Below are positions 57,246 to 64,000 of a stretch of DNA of 64,000 bases, one piece after another. Numbering within the stretch: the stretch's first letter is position 1; the number at the start of each line of letters is the position of its first letter. Made by a program: the position numbers and the translations under genes. The notes beneath the pieces were generated by a model, which worked only from the letters and a program-made list of their open reading frames with translations, did no database searches and was not told where the DNA came from. This DNA comes from Paenibacillus sp. J31TS4 (GTDB lineage: Bacteria > Bacillota > Bacilli > Paenibacillales > NBRC-103111): NCBI RefSeq assembly GCF_018403265.1, contig NZ_BOSI01000005.1:1-64000 (forward strand), given 5' to 3'.

Positions 57246-57908
57246 TTAGGCGTGGACGGCCTTCTCAAAATCGTCGATCTGGTCGTTCGTGCCGATAACG
57301 ATGATGACATCCTTCTCCTCGACAACATCCTCCGCTGTAGGCGCGATGATGACGCCGGACCGCTTGTTGATGGCCACCACGCTGCAGCCGTAGCGGGCGC
57401 GCGTGTCGAGCTCCTTGAGTGTATGGCCCGAGATTTTACGCGTAACCGACAGCTCGGCGATCGTATAATCATCGGACAGCTCAATGTAGTCGAGCAGATT
57501 GGGAGAGACGAGCTGGTGCGCCACCCGCACGCCCATGTCCCGCTCCGGATAGATAACCCGGTCGACTCCGATTTTGTGCAGCACCTTCCCGTGAAGCTCG
57601 GACAGCGCTTTGGCAACGACTTTCTTCACACCGAGGTCCTTCAGCAGAATGGCCGTCAGAATGCTTGCCTGGATGTCGTCGCCGATCGAGACGACGGCGC
57701 AGTCAAAATTCCGGATTCCGAGAGAGCGCAGCATCTCCTCGTCTGTCGAGTCGGCCTCGACCGTGTAGGTGAGCTTGTTGCTCATCTCGCTGACGACCTC
57801 TTCGTTTTTGTCTATGCCGAGTACCTCGTACCCGAGCGCGATCAATTCCTTGGCGAGACTGGAGCCGAACCGGCCGAGTCCGATCACCGCGTATTGGTTT
57901 CCTTTCAT
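57246..57908 (-). CDS. ktrA: Potassium uptake regulatory subunit KtrA/KtrC (RCK)
   Basis: The 220-residue cytoplasmic gating protein has an RCK_N domain with the nucleotide motif YAVIGLGRFGSSLAKELIAL and acidic GIDKNEE. The RCK_C domain (about 140-220) matches the family region that binds c-di-AMP in KtrA/KtrC. It forms the ring under KtrB. It lies 18 bases after ktrB. Whether it corresponds to KtrA or KtrC is not settled. Confidence 0.88.
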   Translation of the reverse strand: MKGNQYAVIGLGRFGSSLAKELIALGYEVLGIDKNEEVVSEMSNKLTYTVEADSTDEEMLRSLGIRNFDCAVVSIGDDIQASILTAILLKDLGVKKVVAKALSELHGKVLHKIGVDRVIYPERDMGVRVAHQLVSPNLLDYIELSDDYTIAELSVTRKISGHTLKELDTRARYGCSVVAINKRSGVIIAPTAEDVVEEKDVIIVIGTNDQIDDFEKAVHA

Positions 57909-57926
57909 TTCTCTCCCAAGCTCCTT

Positions 57927-59276
57927 TTATCCTATCGTTATTTTGCCTTCCGGGTAGCGGTACAATTCTTTCTCTACTTTCGGTCCAAGCGCGTAAGCTA
58001 GCGTCAGCGGACCGAGCCGCCCCAGAAACATCATCAGCATGATCATCAGCTTGCCGAATATTGTCAGGTGCGCAGTCAGCCCCATCGTCAGGCCGACCGT
58101 GCCGAACGCCGACGTCACCTCGAACAAAATCATCAGGAAGGGACGGCCCTCCGTTGTCGTCAGCAGCATCGTGACCACAACGACCAGGATGAGCGCGAAC
58201 AGCGTCAGCGTGATCGCCTTGTAGATGCGGTCCCGGGCCAGCCGGTTCCGGAAGAAGACGATGTCCTCCTTGCCCCGGATCATGGCGATCATCGCCCCGA
58301 CGAGGATGGTGAACGTCGTCGTCTTGATCCCGCCCCCGGTCGAGCCGGGGGACGCACCGATGAACATGAGGATGACCATGAAGAACTGAGTCGCCTGCCG
58401 CATCGCGCCGATATCGATCGTGTTCGCTCCGGCCGTCCGCGGCGTTACCGATTGGAACAGCGACGCCAGCACTTTGCCAAGCGGATGAAGCGGACCGAGC
58501 GTCGCCGGGTTGGTGAACTCGAAGATGAAAATGACGAGCGCACCGAGCGCAATCAAGAGAGTGGTCGTCGTCAGCACAATCTTCGTGTGCAGCGTCAGCC
58601 TTCTCGTCTGCCTGTATTCCGCCACGTCGGACAGGACGATGAAGCCGATGCCTCCCAATATAATTAACCCCATCGAGACGAGGTTGACGAGCGGATCGTC
58701 TACATAGGCGGTCAAGCTGCTGAATTTGCCGGTCTCGCCGCCGAACAGATCGAAGCCGGCGTTGTTGAAGAAGGACACGGCGTGGAACAAACCGAAATAG
58801 GCGGCCTTGCCGAAGGGCAGATCGAACGCCCACCGCAGGGTGAACAGGACGAAGGCGACGAACTCTATCGTAATGGCGTACAGGAGAACTTTCCGAATCA
58901 GCCGGATGATCCCCTCCATGCTCGATTGATTGAGTGCTTCCTGTAGAATGAGACGCTCTCGCAGCGATATCCGCTTGCGCAGTACAAGCGCGATCAGCGT
59001 CGCCATCGTCATGAAGCCCAAGCCGCCCAGCTGAATAAGCACCATGATGACGAACTGTCCGAACACCGAGAAGTGAGTGCCCGTATCGACGACGACCAGG
59101 CCCGTCACGCAGGTCGCGGATGTGGCGGTGAACATCGCGTCAAGCAGATCCAGCGGCTCGCCGTCCGCGGAGGCGGCGGGCGTCGCCAGCACCAGCCCTC
59201 CGAGCAGGATAATCAGCGCGAAGCCGGTCACCAGAATTTGGGGAGGTGTCATTTTGATCAGCAGTTTTCTTAGCAT
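57927..59276 (-). CDS. ktrB: Potassium uptake channel subunit KtrB/KtrD (TrkH family)
   Basis: The 449-residue membrane subunit has four pore repeats. The first filter-like loop is TSATCVTGLVVVDTGTHFS, with the conserved Thr-Gly; further Gly-rich loops follow, such as FNNAGFDLFGGETG and GASPGSTGGGIKT. It takes up K+ or Na+-coupled K+. The ATG follows GGGAGGAAGG. It is the first gene after the c-di-AMP riboswitch and is followed by ktrA and the antiporter gene. Confidence 0.9.
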   Translation of the reverse strand: MLRKLLIKMTPPQILVTGFALIILLGGLVLATPAASADGEPLDLLDAMFTATSATCVTGLVVVDTGTHFSVFGQFVIMVLIQLGGLGFMTMATLIALVLRKRISLRERLILQEALNQSSMEGIIRLIRKVLLYAITIEFVAFVLFTLRWAFDLPFGKAAYFGLFHAVSFFNNAGFDLFGGETGKFSSLTAYVDDPLVNLVSMGLIILGGIGFIVLSDVAEYRQTRRLTLHTKIVLTTTTLLIALGALVIFIFEFTNPATLGPLHPLGKVLASLFQSVTPRTAGANTIDIGAMRQATQFFMVILMFIGASPGSTGGGIKTTTFTILVGAMIAMIRGKEDIVFFRNRLARDRIYKAITLTLFALILVVVVTMLLTTTEGRPFLMILFEVTSAFGTVGLTMGLTAHLTIFGKLMIMLMMFLGRLGPLTLAYALGPKVEKELYRYPEGKITIG

Positions 59277-59306
59277 GAAATCCTTCCTCCCTGGTTTGAT
59301 GGCAAC

Positions 59307-59331
59307 AAAAAAAGCACTGGAAACCCAATGC
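59307..59331 (-). terminator. Riboswitch terminator
   Basis: On the minus strand GCATTGG-gttt-CCAGTGC (one G-T pair) is followed by T7. It lies between the aptamer and ktrB and is the expression platform of the switch. Confidence 0.85.
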
Positions 59332-59349
59332 CTGACGGAATGGTTCCTG

Positions 59350-59462
59350 AAAGTAAGCCTACGAGGTTAGCTGACGGATTCGGGTCACAGGCACCCTATT
59401 TGTCCTTCAAGGACAAAATTCACCCCTATATCTTTAGTGGTTCCCCCGTTTTCTAGCGAAAT
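59350..59462 (-). ncRNA. c-di-AMP (ydaO/yuaA) riboswitch
   Basis: The minus-strand leader of ktrB carries the conserved blocks of the ydaO aptamer: ACGGGGGAACCACTAA, GGGGTGAATTTTG, ACCCGAATCCGTCAGC and TAACCTCGTAGGC. Binding of c-di-AMP is known to favour the downstream terminator and shut off K+ uptake genes. Here the whole ktrB-ktrA-antiporter unit would be switched off when c-di-AMP is high. Confidence 0.9.
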
Positions 59463-59485
59463 TCGGCTTTGTTCAATTGATTCCG

Positions 59486-59514
59486 ATTATAGCGCCGTTT
59501 GCTTCGCCGGACAA
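59486..59514 (-). promoter_or_regulatory. Sigma-A promoter before riboswitch
   Basis: On the minus strand TTGTCC, a 17-base spacer and a consensus TATAAT start transcription just upstream of the aptamer. The remaining bases up to the CPBP gene at 59798 show nothing else. Confidence 0.75.
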
Positions 59515-59797
59515 AGGCGATTCTGACAGGAAAATCGTCCGTTTCACCCGGAATAGGACCGGCACGGAAATCGGAACGGGCCGCGTCCTTCCTTTACGGC
59601 CTTTTTTCTTCCGTTCTCCCCGTTTTTCTTTGGTTTCGGGAACGAGTCAAAAAGCGGCAGCGCTTCCACTTAGAAGGACCCGAAGGCTGTCTGAATCGGG
59701 CTGGTCTTCCGCCGATTCGGCCGCACGAAAACTGGAACCGCTCTCCCGGTTATGGTACCTTTGATAAAAAAGACGTATTTGAAGGAGAATGCCCTTG

Positions 59798-61399
59798 ATG
59801 CCTCACCGTATGAATCGGAGCTTGCTGATTCTCGCTCTCATCGGAGTCGTTCTGTATGCCGCGGTCCTGCTCGTGCAGACGGCGACGGATACGTCCATGG
59901 AGGAGGAGACCACCCGCCCCAAGGTCTCAAAGGAGCAGGCGGCGGCCGTGGCACGCGCCCTAATCGCCGAGCGGGACCCCTCCTTCGCCGTCAACCAGGA
60001 TGCGGCCGTCCTGCACCAGTCCGACAAGGAGCTGAGCGGCTATCTGCAAAAGTATAAGCTGAATGCCTCCTATCAGGAAACATACGGTGCCCGCTATCCG
60101 ATCGACTATTGGCAGGTCGCGATCGGCGGCGGCGGGGCCGCACCCAAGTACGTCGTGAGCGTCCGGATGGATAACCCCGAGGCAATCGGCTGGATGCGAT
60201 ACGGAGCGGCTGCGTCCGGACAAACGACGGAGGCGAAGCGCAAAGAGCTCGCGGAGGGAGCGCTCCGGAGCGCCGGCTATGAGCCGGCCGACTTCGTCCT
60301 GAAGCCGGCCGAGGGAACGGGCCTGCGCTACGTCTACGAGAGCCGCAAGGACCGGATCGGCGACGCTGTCCTGCAGGTGAAGATCGGATTATCCGGCACC
60401 CAGATCACTGGCCTCTCGCCTGTTTTCCAGGAACCCGAATCGTTCCGTGTCTGGCTGGCGCAGGAAGAGAAGGCGGCGCAGAGGATGTCGCTCATCAGTC
60501 CCGGGTTGACGCTCCTGATGGGACTCGCCGCGCTCATCCTCGCCATCATCCACCGGCGGGAGATCACCTTCTCCCGCGGTCTGCTGCTTACGCTTATTTT
60601 TGCCGGACTCTATGCGCTTCACGCAGCGAACAGCCTGCCCGGCGCGCTGACCGATCTCGAGCCCGACCAGCTGAGCGGCACGCTAGACCCCGGCATCTAC
60701 TTGACGCTCACTTACGTGCTGATCGCCATTATGGCAATCGCCATGTATCTGTCGCTCGTCACCGGGGATCAAATGTGGCGGGCGCGCGGCTGGAACGCCT
60801 GGCCGTCGATGCGCGAGCCGTCCTTCGGCGAGGAGATGTTCTACGGCATGGGCCGCGGCTATCTCATCTGCCTGTTCATTCTCGGCGTGCAGCAGGTGCT
60901 CTTCTACATAGCCGGCGAAGCGTTCGATTCGTTCGCCATCACCGATCCGACGCAGTCGACGCTCAACCTGTACCGCCCCTGGCTGTTCCCGCTGCTGGCC
61001 TGGATGGCGGGCATCTCGGAGGAGGTTACCTACCGGCTGTTCGGCATTGCCTTCTTCCGCAAAATCGTCCGCTTCCGCTTCCTGGCCGTGCTCGTCCCGA
61101 GCATCATCTGGGCGCTCGGCCATACCGGCTATACGATCTACCCGAGCTATACGCGACTGTTCGAGGTCACGATCCTCGGCCTCATCTTCGGCTATGTGTT
61201 CCTGAAATATGGGCTCATCACGGCCATCTATGCGCACGCCACGATGGACATCATCCTGATGTCGCTCTCGCTCATGGTGACCGAGCCGACGCCGGGCTAT
61301 ATCGTGCTCGGCCTGCTCTATATCGCCATGCCGGCGTTGATCGGCTATGCGGCCCGCGCTTACTTCAGCCGGACGCGCCAAGTGCGCTGGCCGGCGTAG
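59798..61399 (+). CDS. CPBP family intramembrane metalloprotease
   Basis: The protein has about 533 residues. One N-terminal helix (LLILALIGVVLYAAVLLVQT) is followed by an extracellular domain of about 210 residues, then about eight membrane helices. The CPBP/CAAX-protease motifs are GISEEVTYRLFGIAFFRK (EExxxR), ALGHTGYTIYP (His) and IYAHATMDIILM (HxxxD). Glu, His and Asp residues for metal catalysis are present. The ATG at 59798 follows AAGGAG by ten bases; TTG three bases earlier is an alternative. The substrate is unknown; members process peptides or pheromones. Confidence 0.85.
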   Translation: MPHRMNRSLLILALIGVVLYAAVLLVQTATDTSMEEETTRPKVSKEQAAAVARALIAERDPSFAVNQDAAVLHQSDKELSGYLQKYKLNASYQETYGARYPIDYWQVAIGGGGAAPKYVVSVRMDNPEAIGWMRYGAAASGQTTEAKRKELAEGALRSAGYEPADFVLKPAEGTGLRYVYESRKDRIGDAVLQVKIGLSGTQITGLSPVFQEPESFRVWLAQEEKAAQRMSLISPGLTLLMGLAALILAIIHRREITFSRGLLLTLIFAGLYALHAANSLPGALTDLEPDQLSGTLDPGIYLTLTYVLIAIMAIAMYLSLVTGDQMWRARGWNAWPSMREPSFGEEMFYGMGRGYLICLFILGVQQVLFYIAGEAFDSFAITDPTQSTLNLYRPWLFPLLAWMAGISEEVTYRLFGIAFFRKIVRFRFLAVLVPSIIWALGHTGYTIYPSYTRLFEVTILGLIFGYVFLKYGLITAIYAHATMDIILMSLSLMVTEPTPGYIVLGLLYIAMPALIGYAARAYFSRTRQVRWPA

Positions 61400-61470
61400 C
61401 CCGAGCGGCTCCCGCCGTTGCAGCCGCGGCGCCAAGCGCGTCCACCGGCTCGCATGCCTCTGCACGCAAA

Positions 61471-61513
61471 AACACCCCCGGGCGACCGTTAGGTCACCCG
61501 GGGGTGTTCTTTT
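61471..61513. terminator. Bidirectional terminator
   Basis: AACACCCCCGGG and CCCGGGGGTGTT, with inner GACC/GGTC, form a very stable stem, followed by CTTTT on the plus strand and flanked by A-rich sequence on the other side. It lies between the convergent CPBP and uvrC genes. Confidence 0.85.
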
Positions 61514-61549
61514 GCGTTTAGGAGAAGGCATGCTTCATGCTGCACCGCC

Positions 61550-63643
61550 TTAGTCCTGCGGACCGGCCTTCCCGGCAGCGTGCTCCGGCGCTTCGGCCGT
61601 CCAATCGCCTCCGTCCGCAGCGGGCTCCGCGCCCGCGGACGCCTCCTCCTCGGCCGGCATCCCGCCGAGGCCCGCAAGAATCGTCCGCGCCAGCTTCTCG
61701 CCGATGCCGATCGCGCGGAAGTCCTCCACGGCCGCTTCACGGATCCGCTTGACGGAACCGAAATGCTTGAGCAGCTGTTTGCGCCGCTTCTCGCCGATGC
61801 CGGGGATCGCATCCAGCTGCGACTCGACCATCGACTTGCCCCGGCGCTCCCTATGGAATGTGATCGCGAACCGGTGCACCTCGTCCTGGATGCGCTGCAG
61901 CAGGTAGAACTCCTGGCTGTCGCGCGGCAGCGGCACGACCTCCGGCGGGTCGCCGGACATGAGCTGCGCCGTCTTGTGCTTGGCGTCCTTGACGAGGCCG
62001 CATACTGGGACGAACAGGCCTAGCTCGTTCTCCAGCACGTCGACCGCCGCGGAGATCTGTCCGCGCCCGCCGTCGACGACGATGAGATCGGGCAGCGTCA
62101 AGTTCTCCTTCAGCACGCGCTCGTACCGGCGGCGGATGACTTCCCGCATCGTCTCATAGTCGTCCGGCCCCTGCACGGTCCGAATCTTGTACTTGCGGTA
62201 TTCCTTACGGTCCGGCTTGCCGTCGACGAAGACGACCATCGCCGACACCGGCTCCACGCCCTGGATGTTCGAGTTGTCGAACGCCTCGATCCGCCGGATC
62301 GGCGGTGTGCCAAGCCATTCGCCGAGGTTCTCGACGGCTTTGACCGTGCGCTTCTCGTCCCGCTCGATCATGCGGAATTTCTCGTCGAGCGCCACGCGGG
62401 CGTTGTCGCACGCCATCTCGACCATCTGCTTCTTGGAGCCGCGGCGGGGCGTGAACACCTTCACCTTGAGCCATGACTCGAGCGCCTGACGCAAATCCGA
62501 GCGTCCGTGGGCGCCCTCTGCGGGCTGGCGCTCCTCCGTCTCCTCGTGCTCATCTCCTTCGTCCGCCGCCGCTAGCGAGTCCTGCCCCGCTCCCGCGGCG
62601 GCGGCTTCGCCCGTGGATTCCAGCACCGATGCGTTAGCCGGTACCGACGCAGCGCCGGCCGCCTTCCCCGGCTCCGCCGCTTCTTCCTCCCCGGCCTTCG
62701 GCGGCGCGGGCAGATGAATCTCCTTCGGCAGCGCCGGATTCTCGCTGTAATACTGGGTCACGAACGAGAGAAAATCCTCGTACTCTTCCCCGTAAAACGG
62801 GAACAGCGAGACATGCCGCTGGATCAGCTTGCCCTGGCGGATGTAGAGAATCTGCACGCACATCCAGCCTTTGTCCGAGGCGTAGCCGAACACGTCCCGG
62901 TCGACGAGATCGGTCATCGTGATCGTCTGCTTCTCCATGACGGCGTCGATATGGGCGATCTGGTCGCGCAGCTCCTTCGCCCGCTCGAATTGCAGCTCCT
63001 CGGCCGCCTCCAGCATCTTTTGCCCGAGCTCCTTCTTGATCTGCTGGTGGCCGCCGTTCAGGAACCGGCTGATTTCCTGGACCATACGGTCATACTCCTC
63101 CTGCGGCACCTCGAATTCGCACGGTGCTAGACACTGGCCGATGTGGTAATACAGACAAACTTTGTCCGGCAGCGTCCGGCACTTGCGCATCGGGTACAGG
63201 CGGTCGAGGAGCTTCTTGGTCTCCTGCGCCGAATAGGCGTTCGGATAAGGGCCAAAATACTTGCCCTTGTCCCGCACGACCTTGCGCGTCACCTCGAGCC
63301 GGGGATGCGCTTCATGCGTGATCTTGATGTACGGGAAGGACTTATCGTCCTTCAGGAGCACGTTGTAGCGCGGGTAATACTGCTTGATCAGGTTGCACTC
63401 CAGAATGAGCGCTTCCACGTTGTTCGCGGTGACGATATATTCAAAATCCGCTATTTCCGAGACAAGCCGCTGGGTTTTGGCGCCGTGGCTTCCGGTGAAG
63501 TACGACCGGACCCGGTTCTTCAGAATTTTGGCTTTGCCGACATAGATGACGGTGCCTTCCTTGTTCTTCATCAGATAGCAGCCCGGCTGGTCTGGTAGCA
63601 GTGCCAGCTTCCGGCGGATCTCTTCGCGGATGAACTCCTTCAT
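61550..63643 (-). CDS. uvrC: Excinuclease ABC subunit UvrC
   Basis: The protein has 697 residues, about 100 longer than usual. The GIY-YIG nuclease domain (16-95) includes [19 protein letters not shown]. The UVR motif is near 200-235 ([19 protein letters not shown]). The RNase H-like nuclease domain has [20 protein letters not shown] and [13 protein letters not shown]. The C-terminal helix-hairpin-helix is [20 protein letters not shown]. An Ala/Glu/Gly-rich insertion of about 70 residues (near 315-385) and an acidic tail explain the length. It makes both incisions in nucleotide excision repair with UvrAB. Confidence 0.93.
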   Translation of the reverse strand: MKEFIREEIRRKLALLPDQPGCYLMKNKEGTVIYVGKAKILKNRVRSYFTGSHGAKTQRLVSEIADFEYIVTANNVEALILECNLIKQYYPRYNVLLKDDKSFPYIKITHEAHPRLEVTRKVVRDKGKYFGPYPNAYSAQETKKLLDRLYPMRKCRTLPDKVCLYYHIGQCLAPCEFEVPQEEYDRMVQEISRFLNGGHQQIKKELGQKMLEAAEELQFERAKELRDQIAHIDAVMEKQTITMTDLVDRDVFGYASDKGWMCVQILYIRQGKLIQRHVSLFPFYGEEYEDFLSFVTQYYSENPALPKEIHLPAPPKAGEEEAAEPGKAAGAASVPANASVLESTGEAAAAGAGQDSLAAADEGDEHEETEERQPAEGAHGRSDLRQALESWLKVKVFTPRRGSKKQMVEMACDNARVALDEKFRMIERDEKRTVKAVENLGEWLGTPPIRRIEAFDNSNIQGVEPVSAMVVFVDGKPDRKEYRKYKIRTVQGPDDYETMREVIRRRYERVLKENLTLPDLIVVDGGRGQISAAVDVLENELGLFVPVCGLVKDAKHKTAQLMSGDPPEVVPLPRDSQEFYLLQRIQDEVHRFAITFHRERRGKSMVESQLDAIPGIGEKRRKQLLKHFGSVKRIREAAVEDFRAIGIGEKLARTILAGLGGMPAEEEASAGAEPAADGGDWTAEAPEHAAGKAGPQD

Positions 63644-63689
63644 GGGCGGGTGCCTCCTTTCCCCTAGATGAACCCGCCTTTTTCATAGC

Positions 63690-63728
63690 AAAAAGCTCCT
63701 TTTTCGGCAAAGCGGAAAAAGAGCTTTT
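63690..63728 (-). terminator. Terminator between trxA and uvrC
   Basis: AAAAGCTC and GAGCTTTT, with inner GAAAAAG-type pairing, form a stem with A/T tracts on both sides. It probably ends the trxA transcript. Confidence 0.65.
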
Positions 63729-63753
63729 CACTGCTTCTCTATATGCGGGACGA

Positions 63754-64000
63754 TTACTGGTGACGGCCGACGACGCTCTTCAGCGCTTCCTTGGATTGGA
63801 AGCCGACCACCTTGTCGACCGGCTGGCCGTCCTTGAAGACGATCAGAGTCGGAATGCTCATAACGCCGAACCGGGATGCCGTCTCCGGGTTGTCATCGAC
63901 GTTCAGCTTGGCGATCTTCACCTCGGAGCCGATCTCCTGATCCAGATCCTCGAGTACCGGAGCGATCATCTTGCAGGGTCCGCACCACGGAGCCCAAAAA
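63754..64000 (-). CDS. trxA: Thioredoxin (partial, N-terminus outside window)
   Basis: The visible part ends at 63754 and runs off the right edge. It begins [11 protein letters not shown], the active-site CGPC motif of thioredoxin, and continues [20 protein letters not shown] and [20 protein letters not shown], with the cis-Pro and typical final helix. It is a cytoplasmic disulfide reductase that regenerates ribonucleotide reductase and others. About 25-28 N-terminal residues are missing. Confidence 0.93.
   Translation of the reverse strand, partial: FWAPWCGPCKMIAPVLEDLDQEIGSEVKIAKLNVDDNPETASRFGVMSIPTLIVFKDGQPVDKVVGFQSKEALKSVVGRHQ

Overview
The window looks like chromosomal DNA of a Paenibacillus-type member of the Bacillales. 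The evidence is Gram-positive Shine-Dalgarno sequences, sigma-A promoters, Rho-independent terminators after most units, an Sda sporulation checkpoint gene, an sdhCAB operon of the Bacillus type, a KtrAB potassium system under a ydaO-type c-di-AMP riboswitch, and an LplB/YtcP-type sugar ABC importer with a membrane AraC/YesN-like regulator. There is no rRNA, tRNA, CRISPR array, transposase or prophage.

Left part (1 to about 27.7 kb): lower-GC accessory DNA made of small regulator/enzyme pairs. It holds a Crp/Fnr regulator, an EamA exporter, an ECF sigma factor with a SRPBCC partner, a Nudix hydrolase and a DHFR-like reductase with decayed copies of both families beside them, a DHH phosphoesterase and a radical SAM protein. 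Next come a TetR/MFS efflux pair, AraC/SDR, a TetR with a frameshifted SDR, a membrane-anchored multicopper oxidase with a DUF2269 protein and a divergent two-component system, an alpha-hydroxy-acid oxidase, a broken EamA gene, an MBL hydrolase, a DUF2089 pair, and an FAD monooxygenase/MarR pair. A small dispersed intergenic repeat (positions 111, 4936, 6218, 8331) and four broken genes mark this part as evolving quickly.

Middle part (27.7 to 38.7 kb): GC-rich. It holds a sugar isomerase, LysR, a PHP phosphatase, an Erm-type 23S rRNA methyltransferase, an alpha/beta hydrolase, sda with a cluster of DnaA boxes, a secreted phosphoesterase, a WYL regulator with an SDR, and a macrolide 2'-phosphotransferase. 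Both macrolide-resistance genes appear to be controlled by attenuation. The erm gene has a 12-codon leader peptide ending Arg-Leu-Arg, directly followed by a long terminator hairpin. The mph gene has a strong terminator between its leader and its start codon.

Right part (38.7 to 64 kb): mostly housekeeping. It holds a 2131-residue soluble poly-HAMP hybrid histidine kinase with 92-residue tandem units, sdhCAB with a LysR gene upstream, the sugar ABC importer operon, a riboswitch-ktrB-ktrA-antiporter operon, a CPBP protease, uvrC with a large low-complexity insertion, and the 3' part of trxA running off the window end.

The best leads are the erm leader/attenuator, the mph leader region with its small open frames, the potassium operon that joins uptake and an antiporter under one c-di-AMP switch, and the giant poly-HAMP kinase.
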